Shown one piece after another: positions 7,577 to 14,379 of a DNA stretch of 64,000 nt. The stretch comes from Natrinema amylolyticum (lineage in GTDB: Archaea; Halobacteriota; Halobacteria; Halobacteriales; Natrialbaceae). The number at the start of each line of letters is the position of its first letter. Position 1 is the stretch's first letter. Position numbers and translations under genes: made by a program. Under the pieces are notes generated by a model. The model made no database searches. It saw nothing but the letters and a program-made list of their open reading frames with translations, and had not been told where the DNA came from. The DNA lies in the NCBI RefSeq assembly GCF_020515625.1, contig NZ_JAIWPJ010000002.1, positions 806,001 to 870,000 of the forward strand, written 5' to 3'.

Positions 7577-8472
7577 CTGAGGACGATACACCGAACGACC
7601 CGCAGGACGCGATCGACTCGCAAGGCGAAGCCCGCCGCGAGGAACTGGACGACCGGATCTTCGAGCACAGCGCCGGCGACGAACAGGAGGGGATTCCCTT
7701 CGTCGGTGCCGGCCCCGGCAACCCGCGCTTGCTGACCGTCGCGGGTAAGGAACTGCTCGAGGAGGCAGACCTCGTCGTTCACGCGGGCTCGCTGGTCAAC
7801 AGCGAACTCCTCGACGAGTACTGTGGTCACGCCGAACTCGTGAACTCAGTCGGGAAGGACCTCGAGGAACTGATCCCACTGATGCGGGACGCCTACGAAG
7901 AGGGACGGAACGTCGTCCGTCTCCACAGCGGCGATCCCGCGATTTACGGGGCCGCGCTCGAGCAGATGGACGCCCTGGAACACGAGGGCGTGCCGACTCA
8001 CTTCGTGCCCGGCGTCACGTCGGCGTTCGCGGCCAGCGCGACGCTGCGGACGCAACTGACGCTCAATGAAGTGTCGAACCACGTCGCGTTCACCCGGCCG
8101 CAGGGCAAGACCCTGATGCCGGAGGAAGACCACATCTCCGACTTCGTGGAGATGGGCGACGTGACGACCTGCATCTACCTCGGCACCCACGCGGTTCGGG
8201 ATACGATGGACCGCCTGCTCGAGGACGATCACGACCCCGAGACGCCGGTCGCGGTGATCTACCACGCCTCGTGGCCGGACGAGGACGTGATCATCGGCGA
8301 TATCGGGACGATCGCGGACAAGGTCGAGGAGGCGGGGTATCGGGCTTCGGCGCTGGTCGTCATCGGCGACGCCGTGACCGGCGCGGGCTACGAACGATCC
8401 TTCCTCTACGGTGATTGGGCCAATCGCGGTTCTTCGGAAAATTCGGCTGAAACGGAGGCGAGTGATGACTGA
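7573..8472 (+). CDS. cbiF: Cobalt-precorrin-4 C11-methyltransferase CbiF
   Basis: CbiF methylates C11 of cobalt-precorrin-4. Family blocks are FVGAGPGNPRLLT (around residue 42), VVHAGSLVN, LHSGDPAIYGA and VPGVTSAFAASAT. The TRPQGKTLMP block and the C-terminal GDAVTGAGYERSFLYG are also typical of CbiF/CobM. An acidic extension of about 35 residues precedes the fold. The ATG overlaps the cbiL stop. Downstream the chain of overlapping genes is broken by 222 non-coding bases with a large inverted repeat. Confidence 0.93.
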   Translation: MTEDDTPNDPQDAIDSQGEARREELDDRIFEHSAGDEQEGIPFVGAGPGNPRLLTVAGKELLEEADLVVHAGSLVNSELLDEYCGHAELVNSVGKDLEELIPLMRDAYEEGRNVVRLHSGDPAIYGAALEQMDALEHEGVPTHFVPGVTSAFAASATLRTQLTLNEVSNHVAFTRPQGKTLMPEEDHISDFVEMGDVTTCIYLGTHAVRDTMDRLLEDDHDPETPVAVIYHASWPDEDVIIGDIGTIADKVEEAGYRASALVVIGDAVTGAGYERSFLYGDWANRGSSENSAETEASDD

Positions 8473-8503
8473 GATGATTCGGACTCGAGACCGCAACCAC
8501 GGT

Positions 8504-8618
8504 GAAAGCCCCCAGTTCCCTCGACTCGGGGGCCTCGCTGCGCGTCTCGGTCGGTCGCAGGGCTCCCTCCCTGCGGTGCTTGCTTCGTCCGCCTTCGCCG
8601 AGGGAACTGGCCCCTTTC
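8504..8618. repeat. Large imperfect inverted repeat between cbiF and cbiG
   Basis: GAAAGCCCCCAGTTCCCTCG (8504-8523) faces CGAGGGAACTGGCCCCTTTC (8599-8618). Twelve base pairs are perfect at the inner end and five at the outer end, with a mismatched middle. A smaller GCAGGG...CCCTGC stem (8557-8574) lies in the loop. This looks like one of the dispersed palindromic extragenic elements of haloarchaeal genomes. The short open frames across it have no protein character. Confidence 0.6.
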
Positions 8619-8640
8619 AGTCCCACCAGAGCGGTGGACT
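8619..8640. repeat. Second hairpin in the cbiF-cbiG gap
   Basis: AGTCCCACC (8619-8627) and GGTGGACT (8633-8640) pair with one bulged base. It directly abuts the larger inverted repeat, so both probably belong to one element. Confidence 0.45.
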
Positions 8641-8694
8641 GGACGGGTCGATTGGACGTGGAACGGACAATTTCGATACGACGGAGGTTACACA

Positions 8695-9693
8695 ATGAGT
8701 TCAGGAACTGAGAACGCGGAGACGACGGACGATTCGGGATCGGACTCCGGCGGCGGACACTGTTCGACGGCGGATTCGGACGGCGAAGTCGCCGAGGAAA
8801 TCGCGATCATCTCCTTCGGCCGGAAGATGGACACCGCCGAGGAGATCAAATCGGAGATCGGCGATCGCTACGAGGCGATCGACATCATCGAGTACCACGG
8901 CGACGTCTTCGAGGAGCACTGGGGCGAGTACGACTGCTTCATCGGCCTGATGGCCTCCGGGATCGCGATGCGGAAGACGGCCCACCTGCTCGACGACAAG
9001 TGGGAGGATCCCGCGATCTGCGTCGTCGACGAGGAACTGACGTGGGCCATCCCGATCACGGGCGGCCACCACGGCGCGAATCAGGTCGCACAGGACCTCG
9101 CGACGATGGGCGCGATCCCGGCGATGACCACCGCCTCGGAGGCGGCCGGCAAACAGGGCGTCGAGTCCCGCGCGAAGGCGATGGACACCCACGTCGTCAA
9201 CGGTGACTCGACGGTCAAGACCAATCTCGCCGTTCTCGACGAGAACCTCGGTCCCGTCGAGCGACTCGAGGGCCCGAAGGCCGTCCTCGTCGGTGACGAC
9301 GTGACGGTGCTCAAGCGCAACAAGGACGACGGCTGCGTCCTCGGCACCGGCAGCGTTTCGGGGGCGAGCAAGGAGTCGTTCCTCGCCGCGTGGGAGGAAG
9401 CCCTCGAGCGGACCGACTACGACGTCGACGACGTCGAGTTCGTCGGGACCGCGACGCGGAAGGAAGACGAGGAAGGGCTGCTCGAGGCCGCACAGGAACT
9501 CGATCTCGGCGTGGTCGCCTTCGACAAGGAGACCCTGCTCGAGCACGAGGGGCCGACGCCCTCGAAGTCGAAAGAGCTGATCGGCTGGCCCGGCGTCTCC
9601 GAGGCCTCCGCGATCGCGGGCGGGGCCGAACAGGAACTCGTTCTCGAGAAGATCAGTTACGAGAACGAGGTCACGGTGGCGATCGGCGAATGA
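8695..9693 (+). CDS. cbiG: Cobalt-precorrin-5A hydrolase CbiG
   Basis: CbiG opens the delta-lactone of cobalt-precorrin-5A and releases acetaldehyde, the ring-contraction step of the anaerobic route. The central block GLMASGIAMRKTAHLL, VVDEELTWAIPITGGHHGAN and the C-terminal domain GTGSVSGASKESF support the call. About 35 N-terminal residues form an acidic extension with a GGGHC cluster. No zinc or heme motif is seen. Its TGA overlaps the ATG of cbiH. CbiG marks the pathway as anaerobic (early cobalt insertion), in agreement with CbiX and CbiL in the same cluster. Confidence 0.92.
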   Translation: MSSGTENAETTDDSGSDSGGGHCSTADSDGEVAEEIAIISFGRKMDTAEEIKSEIGDRYEAIDIIEYHGDVFEEHWGEYDCFIGLMASGIAMRKTAHLLDDKWEDPAICVVDEELTWAIPITGGHHGANQVAQDLATMGAIPAMTTASEAAGKQGVESRAKAMDTHVVNGDSTVKTNLAVLDENLGPVERLEGPKAVLVGDDVTVLKRNKDDGCVLGTGSVSGASKESFLAAWEEALERTDYDVDDVEFVGTATRKEDEEGLLEAAQELDLGVVAFDKETLLEHEGPTPSKSKELIGWPGVSEASAIAGGAEQELVLEKISYENEVTVAIGE

Positions 9694-10571
9694 GCGGGAC
9701 CGAGAGCGAATCGGCCGATGGCACGGCCGGCGGCACACCCGACGACCACGGCACGCTCTACGTCGTCGGCATCGGCCCCGGACTGCCGGATCACATGACC
9801 AAGCGGGCCAAGGAGGTCATCGAGTCCGCGGACGTCGTCATCGCCTCGAGCCTCTATCAGGAGTTCCTGCGCGACGACGGCACCCTGCTACCGGAGGAGG
9901 AGACGGACGATGACGGAATCGCGGTCCGCGACGATGGCTTCGAGCAGGAGATCATCCGCTCGACGATGGGTCGGCAGATCGAACTCGCTCGCGCGGCGTT
10001 CGACCACGTCCGCGAGGGGAAGGACGTCGCCCACGTCTCGGGCGGCGATCCGTCGGTCTACGGCAAGTCCGACCTCATCTTCAAGATGGCCGACGAGGAC
10101 GATGCCACCGACATCCCGATCGAGATCGTCCCCGGAATCACCGCGGCACTGGGCGGGTCGGCGAACGTCGGCGCGCCGCTGTGCAACGACTTCTGTACGG
10201 TCTCGCTGTCGGACAAGTGGCGCGGCTGGGACGAAATCGAGGAGAAACTGCGCGCAGCGGCGATCTCGGACTTCGTGATCGTCCTCTACAACTGCTGGCG
10301 AAACTACGAGCAGGCCGTCGAGATCGTCCGCGAGGAGCGGACCGACGACGCCGCCGTGGCCATCGTCAACGACGCCGGCCGGGCGGACGCCGGCCGCAAC
10401 GGCGAGAGCCAGTTCATCACTACCCTCGGCGAGGCCGCCGACCACGACGACAAGGTGTCCGGAATGGGCACCTCGCTGATCATCGGCAACCACGAGACCG
10501 AGACCTGGCGCAACGACGACCGAACGTACCTCGTCACCCCGCGCGGCGGGCGTGACGTCGACGACTTCTGA
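9690..10571 (+). CDS. cbiH: Cobalt-factor III C17-methyltransferase CbiH (ring contraction)
   Basis: CbiH methylates C17 and drives the contraction from porphyrin-like to corrin ring. The 293-residue product starts MSGTESES and overlaps the cbiG stop. Fold motifs are VVGIGPGLPDHMT (from residue 25), SGGDPSVYGK, VPGITAALGGSANVG and the CbiH-typical PLCNDFCTVSLSDKW and LYNCWR. A longer in-frame frame upstream lies antisense to nothing real and inside cbiG, so it is not the start. A 15-bp direct duplication near 10372-10400 encodes DAGRADAGR. A paralogue follows immediately, so the two may divide the work or form a complex. Confidence 0.9.
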   Translation: MSGTESESADGTAGGTPDDHGTLYVVGIGPGLPDHMTKRAKEVIESADVVIASSLYQEFLRDDGTLLPEEETDDDGIAVRDDGFEQEIIRSTMGRQIELARAAFDHVREGKDVAHVSGGDPSVYGKSDLIFKMADEDDATDIPIEIVPGITAALGGSANVGAPLCNDFCTVSLSDKWRGWDEIEEKLRAAAISDFVIVLYNCWRNYEQAVEIVREERTDDAAVAIVNDAGRADAGRNGESQFITTLGEAADHDDKVSGMGTSLIIGNHETETWRNDDRTYLVTPRGGRDVDDF

Positions 10572-10587
10572 ACCCGATACCACACAC

Positions 10588-11631
10588 ATGAGTACGGATA
10601 CTAACGCGGACGCCGACGACGAACCGACTTCCAAATGCGGAGCCTCGAGCAGCGAGAACGCCAGCAGCGAGGCGAGCACCGATAGCTCAAGCTCGAGCGG
10701 CTGCGGAGCCTCGAGCAGTACCGACGACTCGAGCACCTCCAAATGCGGTGCATCAAGTTCCAGTTCCTCCTCGTCCTCGAGCTGCGGTGCCTCGAGTTCC
10801 GACGACGAGAGTTCGAACGAGAAGGAGGTCGGCTCCACGGTCGAGGACTTCGACGCCGAACCGGGCCAGCTGAGCGCCGTCGGTCTCGGTCCCGGCCACC
10901 CGGAAGGGATGACCGATCGCGCGAAGACCACGCTGCTCGAGGCCGACCACATCGTCGGCTACACGACCTACATCGATCTCATTCCGGACGAGATCACCGA
11001 GGAGGCCGACGAGCTGTACGACACGCCGATGTGCGGCGAAGTCTCCCGGACCGAGGAGGCCATCGACCGCGCGCTGGCGGGCCACGACGTCGCCATCGTC
11101 GGCAGCGGCGACCCCAACGTCTACGCGCTCGGCGGGCTCGCACTCGAGATCCTCGAGTCCAAGGGCGCGACGGCGTCGATGGTCGACTTCGAGGCCGTGC
11201 CGGGCGTCCCGGCGGCCCAGTCCTGTGCGGCCCGGCTGGGCGCGCCGCTGGTGAACGACACCGTCTCGATCTCGCTGTCGGACCACCTCGTGCCGATGCC
11301 CGAGATCGAGTCCCGACTCCACTCCGCGGCCAAGGAGTCCTTCACGATCACGATCTACAACCCCTGGAGCCGCAAGCGCCGGGAGAACTTCGAGAAGGCC
11401 TGCGAGATCCTCCTCGCACACCGCGACGAGGACACGCCGGTCGGCATCGTCCACGGTGCCGGCCGCGACGACGAGCAGGTGATGATCACCGAACTCGGCG
11501 AACTCGAGGCGTTAGGCGAAGACGAGATCATCGACATGACGACGACGATCGTCGTCGGCAACGAGGACACCTACGTCTGGGACGACCGGATGGTCACCCC
11601 GCGCGGCTACGAGACGAAGTACGACTACTGA
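10588..11631 (+). CDS. CbiH paralogue with Cys/Ser-repeat N-terminal extension
   Basis: Residues about 90-347 form a second C17-methyltransferase-like domain: GLGPGHPEGMTDRAK, GSGDPNVYALG, VPGVPAAQSCAARLG, LVNDTVSISLSDHL and IYNPWSRKRRENF. The pair cbiH/cbiH2 is known from haloarchaeal cobalamin clusters as recalled. The first 75 residues are exceptional: four CGASSS motifs with Cys at 17, 39, 53 and 66, embedded in Ser/Asp-rich sequence including ten serines in a row. The motifs are related at DNA level too (TGCGGAGCCTCGAGC, TGCGGTGCCTCGAG). A metal-binding or cobalt-delivery role is an inference. Sixteen bases separate it from cbiH. Confidence 0.87.
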   Translation: MSTDTNADADDEPTSKCGASSSENASSEASTDSSSSSGCGASSSTDDSSTSKCGASSSSSSSSSSCGASSSDDESSNEKEVGSTVEDFDAEPGQLSAVGLGPGHPEGMTDRAKTTLLEADHIVGYTTYIDLIPDEITEEADELYDTPMCGEVSRTEEAIDRALAGHDVAIVGSGDPNVYALGGLALEILESKGATASMVDFEAVPGVPAAQSCAARLGAPLVNDTVSISLSDHLVPMPEIESRLHSAAKESFTITIYNPWSRKRRENFEKACEILLAHRDEDTPVGIVHGAGRDDEQVMITELGELEALGEDEIIDMTTTIVVGNEDTYVWDDRMVTPRGYETKYDY

Positions 11632-11668
11632 GCAGCACGACCGAACTCCGACCAGACGAAATTCACCA

Positions 11669-11935
11669 ATGTCACGATACGAAGTCACCATCGAGAAAGA
11701 CGCCTGCGACGGCATCTTCGCCTGCCTGACGCGCGATCCGCGCTTCGTCGAGGGCGAGGACGGCCTCGCGACCATCGACCCCGGCGCGGACCCGGTCTAC
11801 GACTGCGAGGGCGAGGTCACCGATACCGAGGACCGCGTCGTCGCGACGTTCGACGACGACCGCATCGACGAAGCACAGCAGGCCGCCGCGGCCTGCCCGA
11901 CGGACGCGATCATCGTCGAGGAGGTGGGCGAATGA
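11669..11935 (+). CDS. Small ferredoxin-like protein of the cobalamin operon
   Basis: The 88-residue acidic protein has C13-x5-C19 near the N-terminus (DACDGIFAC) and AAACPTDAI near the C-terminus, with one more Cys between them. This is the layout of single-cluster [3Fe-4S]/[4Fe-4S] ferredoxins with an inserted acidic loop. It could supply electrons to a reductive step of corrin synthesis, such as precorrin-6A reduction or cobalt reduction. The stop overlaps the start of the next gene. The iron-sulfur assignment is likely; the redox partner is inference. Confidence 0.75.
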   Translation: MSRYEVTIEKDACDGIFACLTRDPRFVEGEDGLATIDPGADPVYDCEGEVTDTEDRVVATFDDDRIDEAQQAAAACPTDAIIVEEVGE

Positions 11936-12675
11936 GCGAGACGGAGCCGACGGCCGACGGCCGAGACGCGGACGACGACCGCCTCGAGATCGCCGTCCCG
12001 TCGGACCCGCTCGCGGGCCACCCCGCGACCGCGTACTTCTGGGGCCACCTCGCCGGCAGCGGCGACGTCTCGGATAGCGGTATCGAGGTCGTGACCAACG
12101 ACGAGGAATCCGCACAGGTGCTCGCCGCGATCGCTGGCGGCGACCTCGAGCACGATACGACGACGCGCGACTACGCCCACGACACCTCGATCACGCGGAC
12201 CGAAGACGAGTACACGCTCTCGATCGGCGGCGACGAGGGAGCCGGCAGCGACGGTGCGGGGCTGCTGGGTCGTAGCGGCGCGCTCGGTCTCCCCGTCGAC
12301 GGCCGCGGGAACTACCGCTTCGGCGCGTTCTCGAACTACGACCGGGAACTGCTCCGGGGCCTCCTCGAGGGCTGTGGTACGATCTGCTTCAAGTCCTCGA
12401 GCGGCACCGTCGGCATCTCGTTCGTCCACGACGACGGGGCGCTGCTCGAGTTCGCGCAGGAACTGATCGCCGAGTGTCCGGTCGACGCACCTTACGGCGA
12501 CCTCTCGGAGACGTCGTCGGGCGGCTACTGGTTCGGCGTCGACGACGACGCCGCGCCCGAGTTCGGCACGTGGCTCTACGAGAACTGCGAGGAGACCGGC
12601 CTGTTCGCGCCGAGTCGCCGCCGCAAACTCGAGCAGAGCCTCGAGCAGGCGTCGGCCTACGACGGCGACGACTAG
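11932..12675 (+). CDS. Cobalamin-operon protein with two LAGLIDADG-like halves
   Basis: The 247-residue protein is found within the overlapping cobalamin genes (ATGA with the ferredoxin). Two segments resemble the LAGLIDADG homing-endonuclease core helix: YFWGHLAGSGDVS near residue 35, and ELLRGLLEGCGTICF near residue 140 followed by VGISFVHDDGALLEFAQELI, which matches the strand-helix order of that fold. The second copy has Cys-Gly where a catalytic acidic residue is expected, so nuclease activity is unlikely. The spacing fits a pseudo-dimeric, domesticated fold. Its job in the pathway is unknown; it may bind tetrapyrrole or cobalt, or act as a regulator. Confidence 0.6.
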   Translation: MSETEPTADGRDADDDRLEIAVPSDPLAGHPATAYFWGHLAGSGDVSDSGIEVVTNDEESAQVLAAIAGGDLEHDTTTRDYAHDTSITRTEDEYTLSIGGDEGAGSDGAGLLGRSGALGLPVDGRGNYRFGAFSNYDRELLRGLLEGCGTICFKSSSGTVGISFVHDDGALLEFAQELIAECPVDAPYGDLSETSSGGYWFGVDDDAAPEFGTWLYENCEETGLFAPSRRRKLEQSLEQASAYDGDD

Positions 12676-12726
12676 CGACGGCCGTTCGGACTGCAAACCG
12701 CATTCGCACTTTCCACATCGAAATCG

Positions 12727-13959
12727 ATGAGTACACCCGACCAGACCACGCCCGGATCCACAGCCGGGTTCGACGACGAGGCCGTCCTCCTGATCGGCCA
12801 CGGCTCCAGACGCGAGAAGTCCAACGAACAGGTCCGCGAACTGGCCGCCGCCCTCGAGTCCCGACTCGGGATCCCGGTCGACGCCGCATTCCTCGAGCTC
12901 GCGGAGCCGGCGATCGACGAGGCATTCGCTCAGCTCGCACCCGTCGCGTCGCAGGTGACGGTCGTCCACTGCGCGCTCTTCGCCGCGAGCCACGTCAAGA
13001 ACGACGTGCCGCTGGCGATCGAGCAGGCCCGCGCCGAACACGACCTCGAGATCAACAACGGGGCGCACCTGGGGGTCCACCCTGCGATCTTGGACCTGCT
13101 TGACGACCGCGCCGCGACCGTCGAACGCGAACTCGGCGTCGACCGCGAGGACGACGACGTCGCGGTCGTTGTCTGCGGCCGCGGCTCGAGCGACCCGGAC
13201 GCCAACGGCGACGTCCACAAGCTGGCCCGACTGCTGTACGAGGGCCGCGAGTTCGACCGCGTCGATGCCAGCTTCATCGGCGTCACGGAGCCGACGCTCG
13301 AGGAGAGTCTGCACGGACTCTCGAAGCACCGCCCCGACGCGGTCGTCGTCCTGCCGTACATGCTCGGCGACGGCGTCCTCACCCAGCGGGTCCGCGACTG
13401 GACGGCCGAATTCGACGAGGACTACCCCTACGTCGAGGCCCTGGCCGGCGACCCGCTCGGGACCGACTCCAGACTGCTCGACGTCTTCGCCGACCGCTGG
13501 CAGGAGGCGCGTACCGACAGCGTCTCCATGTCCTGTGACACGTGCAAGTACAAGGTCGACCTCGAGGGCTACGAGGAGGACGTCGGCGGCGCGCGGGCCA
13601 TGCTCCGCGCGCTGGCCCATCAGGAGGCCCACGCCGACCGCGACGACATCGACGAGGAGCCCGACAGCCACGACGCGCCCGAGAAGCACGTCGCTGTCTG
13701 TACCAACCAGACGTGTGCCAAGATGGGGTCGCCGGCGGTCCTCGAGCGCCTCCGTCAGGAGGTGCGGGACTCGGAGCACTGCGACGCCCGCATCACGCGG
13801 TCGTCCTGTCTGGGACGCTGCGGCGACGGGCCGATGATCGCCGTCTACCCCGACGGGATCTGGTACGGCGGCGTCGAGGACGACGACGCCGAGCGGATCG
13901 TCGGCGACCACCTCGATCGGGACCGCATCGTGAGCGACCTCGTCGACCAGACGCTGTAA
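12727..13959 (+). CDS. cbiX: Sirohydrochlorin cobaltochelatase CbiX with C-terminal [2Fe-2S] thioredoxin-like domain
   Basis: CbiX inserts Co2+ into sirohydrochlorin, the entry step of anaerobic cobalamin synthesis. The first chelatase domain has LLIGHGSRREKSNEQ (His25) and the metal-site stretch VVHCALFAASHVKND (His81, His89). The second, degenerate domain has VVCGRGSSDPDANGD, where the usual HGS is RGS, and VLPYMLGDGVLTQR. After MSCDTCKYKVDLEGY comes a thioredoxin-like [2Fe-2S] domain with VCTNQTC (C-x4-C) and CLGRCGDGP (C-x3-C). At 410 residues it is the long, fused form. The cluster may sense redox or iron state. Confidence 0.92.
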   Translation: MSTPDQTTPGSTAGFDDEAVLLIGHGSRREKSNEQVRELAAALESRLGIPVDAAFLELAEPAIDEAFAQLAPVASQVTVVHCALFAASHVKNDVPLAIEQARAEHDLEINNGAHLGVHPAILDLLDDRAATVERELGVDREDDDVAVVVCGRGSSDPDANGDVHKLARLLYEGREFDRVDASFIGVTEPTLEESLHGLSKHRPDAVVVLPYMLGDGVLTQRVRDWTAEFDEDYPYVEALAGDPLGTDSRLLDVFADRWQEARTDSVSMSCDTCKYKVDLEGYEEDVGGARAMLRALAHQEAHADRDDIDEEPDSHDAPEKHVAVCTNQTCAKMGSPAVLERLRQEVRDSEHCDARITRSSCLGRCGDGPMIAVYPDGIWYGGVEDDDAERIVGDHLDRDRIVSDLVDQTL

Positions 13960-14004
13960 CGCCGATTCGAAACACACGAATCCGATACGTCATTACGTAC
14001 ACTC

Positions 14005-14376
14005 ATGAGCTGCTACGAAATCGAAGCGCTACGACTCGGACTGATGAACGTCCTCGGCGTCGGGGACGACAGCACCCGCGATCACGCGGAGAAAGAACTC
14101 GAGGGCCACTTGGAAGGCCCGATTCAGGGACTCGCGGAGGCCGACAGCCTCGCGGAGATCGAGCGCCACCTCGACGCGGCGCTGGTCGATCTCGAGGAGG
14201 AAGTCGCCTCGATGGACAACGACGACCCCGAGTACGACTATACCCGAGGGCGGCTGCTCGCGGTTCGCGACGCCGAGCGGGCGGTCCAGCGACTGAGCGT
14301 GCAGGGCGAGAGCATCGTCGACGGGCTCGGCGACGCTCACGATACGCTCCACGAGACCTTCCCGGTCGAGGAGTGA
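14005..14376 (+). CDS. DUF3209 family protein
   Basis: The 123-residue helical acidic protein starts MSCYEIEALRLGLMNVLG, a block I associate with DUF3209, which occurs almost only next to haloarchaeal cobalamin genes. The rest is helix-forming (ALVDLEEEVASMDND, YTRGRLLAVRDAERAVQRLSV) with a C-terminal DGLGDAHDTLHETFPVEE. A single Cys sits at residue 3. It lies between cbiX and the beta-propeller gene; only three bases separate it from the latter. It may be an accessory factor for cobalt chelation. No experimental function is known to me. Confidence 0.8.
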   Translation: MSCYEIEALRLGLMNVLGVGDDSTRDHAEKELEGHLEGPIQGLAEADSLAEIERHLDAALVDLEEEVASMDNDDPEYDYTRGRLLAVRDAERAVQRLSVQGESIVDGLGDAHDTLHETFPVEE

Positions 14377-14379
14377 TCG

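Noticed and set aside
8411-8711. Short plus-strand frames (95 and 69 residues) between cbiF and cbiG
   Set aside because: Arg/Ser-rich, overlap both genes and run through an inverted repeat; no haloarchaeal composition.
11797-13977. 726-residue minus-strand frame opposite cbiX
   Set aside because: Mirror of GC-rich coding sequence; no motifs, whereas the plus strand encodes CbiX with all family motifs.
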